Of a stretch of DNA of 64,000 nt, positions 37,066 to 47,966 are shown piece after piece. The stretch comes from Diploscapter coronatus. Lineage: Eukaryota; Nematoda; Chromadorea; Rhabditida; Rhabditidae. Numbering within the stretch: the stretch's first letter is position 1; each line of letters opens with the position of its first letter. The position numbers and the translations under genes were made by a program. The stretch lies in assembly GCA_964036155.1 (NCBI GenBank), contig OZ038423.1:19421249-19485248 (forward strand), in the 5' to 3' direction. Under the pieces are notes generated by a model. That model was not told the origin of the DNA, did no database searches, and saw only the letters and a program-made list of their open reading frames with translations.

Positions 37066-38912
37066 ACCAAATCATTATTTTATTGCAATCTATACTGTTG
37101 AAATACCTCTGTAATTGATGCATTTTTGTGCAATAAGTTTTTTTTGTAATCAAATCTTCTCATTGTTAAACTGTCTAATCAATTTTTATCAACTATTTCT
37201 ATTTCATCGAATAGAGATTTTTATCAAACATTTTTTATTTGAATTTTGTTATTACATCGTTTAGTCGATTAATCATGCCTTCAAAAATTAGTTCAAATAA
37301 CCAATTTGTGTTTAAATTATTGGAGATTAGAAGCTAGAAGCCATGAAATAATCTAAACCCTTTCAAATTTTTGGCGTTGTTTTCAAGGATATGCTTGGAT
37401 TTTGAATATTCAGGATCGAAGGAATGTGAGTTTTATTTTTTCCTTCTAATAGTCTAATGTTATCGTTACATTTATTGCGATACTAATTTATTCAGAAGAA
37501 AATGAAATTAAAATAATTCACTACCAAAATCGATAACTTTAATTTATTGCAAATATGCTAGTGAATCCAAAAGTGTGGCAAGCAATACATCATGATCTGC
37601 GTAGGAAGTATGCGAAAAAATGTAAGCAGGAACAACATTAGTGAACTCATAATTGGTAGTTGCTATTTGAGAGATGTCGAGTTTTAAGGTATTTCCTAGT
37701 TAAAACTACCACGCTTCTACCAAAAACGTATTTTTGCAAAGGGGCGAAGCTTGGGGACTCGAGAAATACTTGTAAAATTGCACACGCAAAAAGTAGATTA
37801 ATTAACCATGAAACGAAAATAGCAAATCGAAATGAACTATGAATTTTGATACGCATATGTTGATTGGAGAGAACGTCGATATTCAAAAATTACGCTATTC
37901 GTCGCGTTTCTCTTCAATCGACGATAACATAAGGAATTCATAAGAAAAGATATTTGCATTCTTTGAAATAATGCTCGAAAATGCAATGCTAGATATCAGA
38001 ATCTGAAATTTCGTAACTGATATCCAAAAATGAGATGGAACTGTGATGAAATTGTTTTACAATTTGCATCATCAGTTGATTAGATATTGTTCATCTACTC
38101 AAAAGATGATTGCCGTGTCATCTTGATGAAGTATATCTCCTCTTCCTAATATGTAAATATGAACTGATAAAAGAAAGTTCATAAAATATTTTAGAGACGA
38201 TGGAATAATTTGACCATGTTTTTTTGTTTTTATTTTGAGAAATTTAGTAGAATTATTGATACGCTCATTTATAAAATTCGGAGGGAGATATTCCTTCATT
38301 AGAGCGACATAATACGGTTTCCTCTGCAAATCATATGACTCCATATATACCAGAATGATAAGTAAGCGAGTGAAATTTTTATAATCGAACATTTGGAATC
38401 ACACCTAGGGGGCATTTGAGTCAGCCTCAAAAATATACGAGTAGGTCAGAGGAGCGAAACTTACGTTATCACTTCATCACGAATGGAGAACATTTTTGAA
38501 TGTTCAGGGTTAGAGAAACAAAATTATGATGAAGAAATATTATAAAAGATAGGCTGTACGACCATTCTGGCTTAAATCCTCCCTAGGTCTGTTTGTAATT
38601 AATAAGTACTGCTATTCAATGTTCGGTGTTTTCACTTTCACAAATCTACTTACTTTACCATGGTATGAGGGAAATATGAATTTGCAGAGAATGATTACAT
38701 AAAAAAATAGGATTGCAGACCTTTTCGGGAAGCTTATCAAATTCATTCTATGAACAACCTCAAGGCTGAATTGATGAATTTGCCTAAAGCGCACAAAAAT
38801 GAATTTGTAACCTTCGCCGAAAATCGTTGCGAACCACATTTCACTTGAATTTCGTGTTCAGATCATGAATTTTCGAAGCCGAACATTGTCGTCGGAGAAA
38901 ACCGCCGAGTTA
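37066..38912. other. AT-rich stretch with weak coding signals on the minus strand
   Basis: The minus strand has three open frames of 75-97 codons at 38612-38839, 38099-38392 and 37647-37886. Each contains a hydrophobic stretch (for example RLLIILVYMES and FAIFVSWLINLLFACAIL). They might be exons of another small membrane protein or remnants of one, but I could not join them with splice sites, and the base composition is that of non-coding DNA. Confidence 0.3.
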
Positions 38913-39744
38913 TCACCAGCCATTTGCTTCGTCCCCACTAGATTCCAGCTTTGCTGCGATTTTGCCTGATATATTCGATTGTTTTTCCTCATAAAATGAT
39001 TCAACTTACCCAATGAGTTGCCCAAGGGCGAGTTCGGCTCGATTGTCTGCCAGGCACTTGCCAGGTTGATGAGGAGCTGCCTGACAATGTGAGTCTGATG
39101 CGAGTCGGCCATGTCGACGTCTTCGAGAATTGCGATCTCATATTGCTGTTGGACGTACGAGGCAATTTCTTCATTAGTTCGTAAGTCGCCCTCTTCCGAT
39201 ATGTGGTTATCGGCATACCCAATCAGCTTCTCCAGAGTTAGCTTCTACAAAAATACTTAATCAAATATAAAATTTTATTTTTATCTTAATCTATATTTAT
39301 CAGCTATCGTCGAAAGAAATAAGCTAACTTACCACGAGATTGCGTAGCCTTTCTGAAGTGCACGATGGATAAATACGAAGAGTGCGAATGATGAACTGCG
39401 AACACGAAAGGAATCTAAGATATTCATATTTTATATTCGAATATCGTATTCAAAGTAATGTGAATTTACCTTCTGAATAAGTCGCTTGACGTCATTCGAT
39501 CTGTTTCGACTTGCTGCTTTACATATTCCAAAACCCCTTCATAATCTTCGAAAATTACAGCATACTCTTCATCCTTAAATTGAGAATGTTGATTTCGCAT
39601 ATTATTAGATCTAACCATAAGATCACATTGCATCAGAAATTGTTTGATCCGTTCAATTTCTTCTAGGATGCGGGTAATGTAGGATATTTCCGGGCGTGTA
39701 GCTGCAGTTTGATTGATTGGATTTTCTCTCTGTTCTGAGCTCAT
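38913..39744 (-). CDS. Unrecognised 208-residue helical protein
   Basis: Four exons: 39470-39744, 39333-39395, 39010-39244 and 38913-38965. The sequence is polar and helical, with two stretches suited to coiled coil (ITRILEEIERIKQFLMQCD and EYAVIFEDYEGVLEYVKQQV). The third exon gives a cleaner globular segment, LTLEKLIGYADNHISEEG to IAILEDVDMADSHQTH. It ends GDEANGW. No family is recognised. The join from exon 1 to exon 2 keeps the frame only if one extra G stays in the message, that is, if the intron starts TAAATT after the G or ends GCA. TTTAG directly precedes the ATG, suggesting a 5' UTR intron or trans-splice acceptor. Confidence 0.65.
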
Positions 39745-41497
39745 CTAAATTAAGCCAATATTATTTATCAATACTCATTTTGTGAAGCCCGAAGATCAAT
39801 AAATAATTATCGAATTTCGCAATTCAGCGCACCACAAGAAGTTTTTCACTAATACCCAGAGAAAGAGAGGTAATGTGTTAAAATGTCAGATGCGCAGATA
39901 TGCGGCTGGCAGAAGTTCCCAAAGGTGCGTTCCTTTTCTCCACTTTTTAAAGCAACCACTTTTCCCGTCACTGTTTTATCGTCCAACGAATATAGGCAGA
40001 GCAAGGGGGGAGGGAAATGACACACCCATCATGCGCGAATATCTTTCAACGCAACGCGTTTTGCTTACAATTCATTTTGATTGTAGCATGATACACGATG
40101 TTTCCACTCTATCATTTTGGCAGTATATTTTGTATCAAGAGAATAGATGCATATCGACTGATAGCTTTTGATTAAAAATGATTGCTAATTTTATAGTAAC
40201 CTTAATCATTTTTCTCTCTCAAAAGTTATAATGATGCTAAAAATAGAAAGATTATTTAATTGCCTAATTTCTAAAAATTTCTTCCCATATTCCCTCAGAA
40301 TGAAATGGAAATAATTTAGGCGAAAATATGATTAAAACATACAATATAAATTCAAATGACTCTTGCAGAAAAAAATTAAATTTAAATCTTAAAAAAAAAT
40401 ACCTTTTGTAATCAGCAGATTTTCGGGGTGAGGCAGGTAGCGTTTTGAATGAGGAAGACGGAGTAGAAGTGAATAGCTAATAGTCAGAACTTGAAATTTC
40501 AGTCCATATCAGTTCGAATATTTTGTGACGAACCTTATGCTGAATATGGAGAATTCGAAAATCTGTTGTTTGGCTTGGAGCAAATTTTGCAGAGACAGCG
40601 AATGAAGTGGAGGAAGGAAAAACGGCGAATTGATAGAGACAGAAAGTTGAGCAGAGGGGGAAAAGAAACAACCATATGCGCCAACAGGAGAACGAAGATG
40701 GGCATTGATTAATTTTTATAGTACAGCCCACAAAGACGCGAAATTGAACACATTTGATGAATAAGTAAATCAATAATATTTTGGGTGTAAACGATACAAT
40801 GACGGTCAAACATTTGGAACAATGACGATTTTTGTGTAGTTTTGCATATTTATTTACGGGGAACGGTCATTGCGCATGAAAATTTTTTGTGCGCAATGGC
40901 ATACACCCCTTATTTAGCACTAACCAATTTAATTGAAATTTTGTACACTTAGAATAATATATTGAAGAATTATTTCCAAGCTTCAGTCTGTTTGGGTCAT
41001 GCTAGTGAATTTAGCAAACTGAATTCGAAATAATCATTTTTTCCAAACTTTCGACTGCAACCAAATATCTAGAGAGCTCAAATGAATTTGCAGGATTAGT
41101 AATCGTGGAAAACGGTGTATCAGTGTGATCGGTAAGATTAACCAGAATAGAATGCCTTTTAGATCTCCGAATAATCACAAATTCTCAAACATTGTTGGTC
41201 AAACCAAAAATGAAATGTATAGTAGAGGTAATAGTTTATGTAAGAATTAAGAGAATTTTATAAAGCACCCAGAAGAGCTGTCCAGTATTTTCTTTGTAAA
41301 ATCTTCTTTTGGCATGCATACATAGGTATGAGAATCTTTCAATATCTATCTTCATCGATGCATATCATGACTCAAATAAACATATATTTTATTTTTAAAG
41401 AAATAAACTTCGTAGTTTTAAATCCGTAGAATATCTATCACCCTCTATATTATTGAATTATCACTAGTCGAGACTAATGAGCGGAAGCAGCTCCTCG
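39745..41497. other. Intergenic, no gene seen
   Basis: This is AT-rich with a small perfect hairpin near 40870-40902 (CATTGCGCATG against its inverse). Open frames of up to 110 codons around 40477-40809 lack splice partners and codon bias. Confidence 0.45.
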
Positions 41498-43789
41498 TTA
41501 TTCGGCTGTTTTTTTCTGAAAAAAATATTCTATAAAAAATGGCGTTTGCTTACCTTGGCTAGATTGCTATATTTCTTCTGCCATTTCCTGGGCATTTGGT
41601 CCAAAAGATATTCACCTGAGTCGAAACAGAGCTTGGAAACAGTAATCACGTTGTCGATGTCCCAATTCTGAATAGCATTTATTCAGGAAGAATGATATCA
41701 TCACTATCACTTTATTAAATTTAAAATTACATTTTTAATAATTCCTTATAAGCTAACTTATATTGTCAACGCGCAAAAAAGATTATTCGAGGATAGAGGG
41801 AGTAAGCAGACTGGCAACCCTCGACGGAATAGTGTGCTCAATGACGAGAGCTCGAGGCATAGTTAGAACGTTTTCTCTGCATGCTCTAGCTACTGATGAC
41901 CTCTTTTTTCCACGCTACTAATAATTATGACATTTTTCCAGTATAATTTTAGCGATAAGCAGAAGTTATCTATTCAATATCCAGCTATTTTAGATTGATT
42001 TTTCGTGCTTACAGAGTCAATTTTATTAGGGTCTAACTTTTGGAAGAATACAAATTTTCTAAGTTCTTATCTCAAAAATGAGAATAATTATAATGCACCA
42101 TCCCGATACTTGTTATCTTGTTCGGAAGAAAACTAACTTACGACAATATTGTCGAAGAAGAGTTCGCTTGTGAGTTTCTGGTTGTGTTTGGACTGGACGT
42201 GGGCTCGAACGTGGTTGTACTGCGATCCCTGATAGTCGCACAGCGAGCAGGCATATCGAGACTGATGGCACACTTCCTTCATGTGGATCGCCACGTGCTT
42301 CATCAGATCCTGGAAGAGGAGTTACTTTGTTAGCTGAATTGGAAGGCAATTTGTAACCTGTCCGCCACAAATAGAAAAATGCTTTTTGCACATCTGACAG
42401 AACTTGAGTCTTCCGTCATTTATCATTTCCTCGATAATCAGCGGATCCAAACTGTGCGAGTCCCGTTTGATGCTCACAGAGGCATGGTTGTGTGCGTAGT
42501 CCATCGTCCTTTCATCGAACTGTTTTGCCGCTTGGATTTCCTGAAAATAATAGAAAGTATAGTGTTAAAAACAATCCCATTTCAGTATAAATCTGAATTT
42601 TTGCTATTATTCTGAGGAAAATTTAAATAGTCAATTTCTATTCCAAAATATCAATTTATCTAGCTAAAATCACTATTTTCAATACATAGATGCAAATGAT
42701 TCCAACCTTAGCGAGACCGAATGTGTCTCCGAACAGACTGCTGACATTGACATGAGGCTGTTGAGATGCAGCTGCAGTGGACGGATCTTCGTTATCGAAT
42801 TCCCCATTCATTCTTCCCCCACCATCTTCGTTCTCGTCTTCTGTAGGTTGAAACTGGAATTAAAATCGGTTTATTCGTGAATATCAAAAGATAAACAAAC
42901 TTCTGTCTTGAGAAGGGACTGGAGCGTGAATTCGACCTGTTCCTGATTGTATGCAGAGGAAGTGGAAGGCATGTCATCCGACTGAGCCAGTTGCATGTCG
43001 ATCACATCCAGCATGGAGACAGGCTCCATTCGGGGAATTGTCGTTGTCTGTGGTTTCTCTCGAGCAATATCAGTTCTTTTATTCTTTACAGCTTCTAACA
43101 TTCTCTCCAGTTCCTCCTCTTTCATCGCATCCAGCACGAATATCATCTGAATAAAAATTGTAACAATTTTGGGAAAGATCATTGCATATTGTCACAAATT
43201 GTCTTCAGAACATTTTTAGAAAATAATAAGCTTATAAAACCCAAAGAAATTAGAAAGCGTGAGTTATGAATTGTGCTAATTCTTCAATCATTCATTTCGA
43301 ATTTGAAAGCCTTGTCAGATATGTTCTTTAATTTTGAATTTCATAATAATTGTGCCATTACTAGGTTATTTTGGCTAATAGAAAAAGACACCACTTTTTC
43401 TAAGAAATAGTATGAGGGAAAGAAAAAAAGATGGGCAAAAATGGTCTTTTTCTAGGAGCCGTTATTTTCAGTCAAAATGAAGATTAAAAATATCTCTAAC
43501 CCTCTCGTTTCTGTGTTCGATAAAGAAATGCTCCTTCATCTGCTGTTTGTTGAGCCGTCTCGCTGAACAGATCGAGCATTTCCAGGGCAAAACTTCTGAA
43601 AATTCCAAGTGAGTTACTTTAATTAACTACTATATTGGGAAAAGTAAACTTGCCTTGATGATTGAGGGCGACGTGAGTCTGAAATGAGAAAAACTAAACA
43701 GACTAAGAAATTCATTCGACTGCTACCTGCAGAGATTCATCGGAAACTTGTGGTATCATACAAATTGGACAGAACATTTGGCTGGCGCC
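41498..43789 (-). CDS. C2H2 zinc-finger protein (5' end not found)
   Basis: Exons from 5' to 3' are 43727-43789, 43654-43678, 43501-43595, 42901-43146, 42707-42853, 42358-42540, 42142-42309, 41554-41667 and 41498-41515, about 352 residues from the first exon I can see. Two N-terminal fingers are FCPICMIPQVSDESLQTHVA with LNH, and WKCSICSARRLNKQQMKEHF with FIEH. A central acidic and Ser/Gln-rich part (DMPSTSSAYNQEQVEF, EDENEDGGGRMNGEFDNED) separates them from two C-terminal fingers, FCQMCKKHFSICGGQDLMKH with VAIH, and YACSLCDYQGSQYNHVRAHV. It is probably a nuclear DNA- or RNA-binding regulator. One intron uses a standard GC donor (AAG then GCAAGT). The start codon exon must lie upstream of 43789 and is not identified. 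Confidence 0.82.
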
Positions 43790-44894
43790 CTGAAAAATCG
43801 GATTTTAAAGAAATTAATAATAAAGAAAAGCGAAATAAAAGAAACGGGGTTTGAAAAATCAATGAGTGCAGTTCTGGGTGCAGAGTGGGATAAAGAAAGA
43901 AGAGAAATGAAACGAGTAAAGAGATTAGGCGAATGATGTGAGAATGAAGACTGAAAGGGATTATGGAAAGAGATCGATCATTCCGACCTCATGAATATGC
44001 CCACATGAAAATTGATGTGGGTTTTTGTTGCAATATTAGAAATCAGCAATATGAGTTCAACTTTAGAAATTTTCGCTATTATGCACATGATTTTATATAA
44101 ATGCCAAAACAGCTAGTAGAGAGCGCAAACTCTTCCCCTCTGCGAAAGAGCGGTATTGTACAAAAAGTGGTAGTACGGAGACTCCCAAAATAGGAAACAA
44201 GTCATGTTCAGAGTGCGAAGACATAAAAAGACCTAACCTAGATTGATGATAAATCCAGTGAAGAGTTTCTATGCCAAAAATAAGCTTAAGATAGTTGGAT
44301 TCGCTAGGATTTTATATTACAAAAACATGTTCATTTTGGGGTTCAACACTTGGCATGTTTTTGGTGTTGTCGGGTTCGGGTAATTTGTCTTTTTAATTTT
44401 TTTACTTCAGTAATTTTTAAGTTAAACCCTCGAGGATATTTTGACACAACATTTTCCCCGGTTGTATGAAATTTGAGGAACCACTTGTATTCCTTAGCTA
44501 CAAGATGAAAATTGTATTTGCTTGCTAGGATTACATATTTTCTAGAGCAAAATTGATACATTTCTATAAAATGTATTAAAAAATTTTCATTTTCGAGGTT
44601 GTTTTCTATTGATAAGATTTGAGTGGTCGAAAATTGTTTGATACAATTTCTATTTGTGGAATGTTTTGCCGAAACCAGCCTCAGAAGTCGTAATCGGAAG
44701 GTCGTAAACGATCCCATCTCGAATTCTGCATTCTGCAATTCTGCTGTTCTGTTTCTGTTCTGATTGATATCGATCGAGTCTGAGAGTCTCAAAGGCCATC
44801 AAAGAAAGGTTTGCGAGGACACAGCGCATTCTCACACCAAATTCTGCATTCTTACACGGAATATTCTCAGCTAGTCTGACTATTCAATTCAAAA
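43790..44894. other. Divergent intergenic region, with one unexplained 149-codon open frame
   Basis: This should hold the first exon and promoter of the zinc-finger gene (minus) and the promoter of the imidazolonepropionase gene (plus). A continuous open frame of 149 codons runs on the minus strand from 44792 to 44343. It is Lys/Arg-rich at its C-terminus (KITEVKKLKRQITRTRQHQK). It could be coding or chance; no domain is recognised. Confidence 0.35.
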
Positions 44895-47240
44895 ATGCAC
44901 TATAAATTGCTGGTGAAGGGCCTGAAACAGATCGTGCAGATTACTGATCAGCCAGATGTGGAATTCTTAAAGGGAGAACAGATGAAGAACATCAAGGTGG
45001 GTTCGTTCGCCTGCGAAAGATAACAATTTTCTTGTTAGGTGCTGAATTCTGCAAATAACGATTTGTGCGTTTTGACTGCACATAACGGAACAATCTTCTA
45101 TGTTGGAGATGAACATGGATTGGAGGCATTCGGGAAGAAATTGGAAATCGATCAGATTATTTCAACAGATGGAGGTTAGAAAATGGATGATTGCACAATT
45201 CAAAAAGTATATTTGCAGGCGTACTAATTCCGGGATTCATCGATGGTCACTCTCACCCGGTCTTTGCAGGGGATCGAGTCCATGAATTCGCAATGAAGTT
45301 GGCTGGCGCTACTTATATGGAGGTTTGTTTCGAATGAATTTGAATTGTTTTTATTCATTTTAGGTTCAAGCTGCTGGCGGAGGAATAATCTTCACAACTT
45401 CTCACACGAAAGAAGCCAGTGAAGATCAGCTTCTCGAAGACTTCGTTAACGTACTTTTATTCTGATTTCCTTGATTTTATGAAAATTAAAGTTATCGGAG
45501 CAAATGTTGAGATGTGGCACGACAACTTTAGAGGCTAAAAGCGGATATGGACTGGAGACTGAGACTGAACTCAAAGTACAAATTCAGCTTATAAATTCTT
45601 CGAGGATAACTTGACAAAATTCGTAGATGTTGCGCGTTTTGGATCGAGCTTCTGGTAAAACTCCACTCGAAATTTGTGCAACATTTTGTGGTGCTCATGC
45701 TGTGCCGAAGGTATTTAAAAACGTTACCGTTTTTGAAAATTAACCAGAGTTCATCTAGGGAGCAAATGAGGAAGATCAGACAAAATTGATCGTTCAAGAG
45801 ATGATTCCGAAGATCAGAGAGGAGAAGAACAAAGGCAAACTGCAAAATCTCGAAAATATCGATGTTTTCTGCGAAAAAGGAGTCTTTGGAGTCGAATCGA
45901 CGTACACCTTATCTTAAAAGGAAGTAAACAAGTCAGAAATCACAGATCCTGACGAAACTTTCCAAATAGGGGGTTTTCAATGACGCAGATGAAGTTGATG
46001 AAATCAGAAGGTGTTAAGTAGGAGACTGAAAGCTGGAAATTAGTAAAAAATACTCAATTCTTCACTTGTATTCACAAATTTGCAAAATTAGCTTACATTC
46101 TTGAAAGCGATTTTGCTCATTTCTCAAGCAAAATAGCAATGAAAAACGGCTAACATTCCATGACTTCAGGTCCCTATTTGACGGATTTTAACTTTGCTAT
46201 CGTGATTGAAAACCCCCGTTTGGTAAGTTTCATCAAGATTTATGAGTTCCGATCTGTGCACTTCCCTCGTGAATTGTGTCGACCCTAAATTTTAATCTAG
46301 CCGAGAAATTCTCAAGTCTGGTCAATCTATCGGCCTCTATCCGAATTTCCACGCTGAAGAACTCAATTATATCGGAGGGGTTGAAATGGGAGCTGAAATT
46401 CGCGTAATAACTATTGCTAAAATTTTCGTCGATGCCGAGATACCGATAATATTCTATAGGCTCGTGCGATGTCCCATTTGGAGGAAATCTCTGATGCGGG
46501 AATCGAGAAAATGGCAGAAGCAGGCAGTGTAGCAGTGCTGCTTCCCTCGACGGCATTCATTCTTCGACTCAAACCACCACCAGCTAGGAAAATGATAGAG
46601 AAAGGTATAGAACAATATGATAAAAAGTCAATATTCTTTTCAGGAGTGATTGTTGCCTTGGGATCTGATTTCAATCCGAATGCATTTTGTCTCGCTATGC
46701 CAATGATTATGCATTTCGGTATGCTCACTTTTTCAGATATCGCAGTTAATTAGGAAATTTTATCACTTACAATTCATCAGTTCACCATAGCCACTATTTG
46801 TAAAATTCATCAGTATTTTGTCTCTTCCCTGCATTTACTAGCCTTTAAGACTGGCGAATTTTACAAATGGTGATCGTGGTGAACTGGTCAATTATACAGG
46901 AAGTAGGGAATTTTCCACCAAAGTTTTCGATAAATCAGAGTTTTTATGAAGATCATCTTGTTAAGCCTGTGTGACGATGCATCTTTCAATGCCAGAAGCT
47001 CTAGTTGCCGCGACTATCAATTCTGCTCACTCTCTGGGCCGAGGTCGGACTCATGGTGCTATTGCAGTACATCGACAGGCTGACTTCGTACTTCTCGAGG
47101 CTAATTCGTGGGAACACATCATTTACAGGTAAATAGCTCACGATAAGATCGTGGAAGTTTCGAAATATTGCAGAATTGCCGGGCATGAAGCGATAATCTC
47201 GAAGGTGTTCAAGAAAGGGGAACTCGTGTATTCCAAATAA
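44895..47240 (+). CDS. AMDHD1: Imidazolonepropionase
   Basis: Twelve exons: 44895-44996, 45039-45174, 45219-45322, 45364-45450, 45492-45575, 45627-45710, 45759-45901, 46301-46403, 46460-46604, 46644-46718, 46966-47128 and 47174-47240. They give 430 residues, the usual length. The enzyme hydrolyses 4-imidazolone-5-propanoate to N-formimidoyl-glutamate in histidine degradation and is an amidohydrolase-fold metal enzyme in the cytosol. Hallmarks are [20 protein letters not shown] (metal-binding His-x-His), [68 protein letters not shown] (Asp ligand) and [19 protein letters not shown]. Introns 7 and 10 each carry an inverted-repeat element. A poly(A) signal AATAAA is at 47356. Confidence 0.96.
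45951..46258. mobile_element. Inverted-repeat element in AMDHD1 intron 7
   Basis: The left arm (45951-45984) contains GAAACTTTCCAAATAGGGGG then TTTTCAATGAC. The right arm (46202-46258) has the near inverse, GTGATTGAAAACCCCCGTTT. The outer ends share CACAGATC; the left arm lacks about 13 bases. The inner 215 bp are not repeated. It fills most of the 399 bp intron. Confidence 0.78.
46778..46887. mobile_element. Inverted-repeat element in AMDHD1 intron 10
   Basis: The left arm CAGTTCACCATAGCCACTAT followed by TTGTAAAATTCATCAG is matched by the inverse of CTGGCGAATTTTACAAATGG then TGATCGTGGTGAACTGG. The arms are about 36 bp with a 37 bp loop, and the whole element is 110 bp. Confidence 0.8.
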
Positions 47241-47966
47241 CCACGCATCTTTTTCATATTATAAATTCTTTATTATTAGAGCAACAATTCATTAGAATTC
47301 ACGAATGCACATCGAGTCATGCATAATAATTCTAAAAACTCCATAAGAACTGAAGAATAAACTTATAATAATGGCCCGTTTTGTCGAAGTTAAGTGAATA
47401 ACTTTTCAAAAGTGAATAATTATTGAACGAGATTACACTGTAATGCAAGTTAACAATTAAAGACGGTTTGGAAATGCCATGACGAAAGACTAAAACATGA
47501 ATGTCAAATTTAAATTGATTGCATCAGAACTTAGACTGAATGAATGCAATAATATCGTGAGTTTAAGGAATGTAATCGCTGTTTATTAGTTTTTTCCCAT
47601 TCATAAACTTTTTATCTTGGAGAATTCATCGAAAACTCGTTAAAGCTATAGCGACTATATTCTGAATGATAGTTTACAATGAAAATACAAACAAAGTGAA
47701 CTGTCAGAGGCAGAAAGTTGAAATTGAAACTGAGCAATGAATGATTACATTCGTATTCGTTCGTTATATGTTACATCAGGAATGATTATGTCGTTGATTG
47801 AGGGTAGATAATAACAAATGAAGATATAGAATGTAAATGTGCATAGAAATTTCCTGGAAGATGAAATGATTGAAGCAAAGCTCTAGGATATGTCGGTTAG
47901 AAATTAATAGCGCCAATTGTGCGACCTTGTGCAATAATAAATTCATTATTTTCGTTTAGCTAACAA
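47241..47966. other. Intergenic between convergent genes
   Basis: It holds the 3' UTRs of AMDHD1 (AATAAA at 47356) and of the NIDO gene on the minus strand. No other feature is seen. Confidence 0.5.

Noticed and set aside
40477..40809. 110-codon minus-strand frame and a 73-codon plus-strand frame over the same bases
   Set aside because: Both strands are open over the same bases, neither has recognisable content, and no matching exons flank them.
41464..41515. Longer C-terminus of the zinc-finger protein reading KKQPNNEELLPLISLD
   Set aside because: That reading is one base out of phase with the preceding exon; the in-phase reading stops at 41498.
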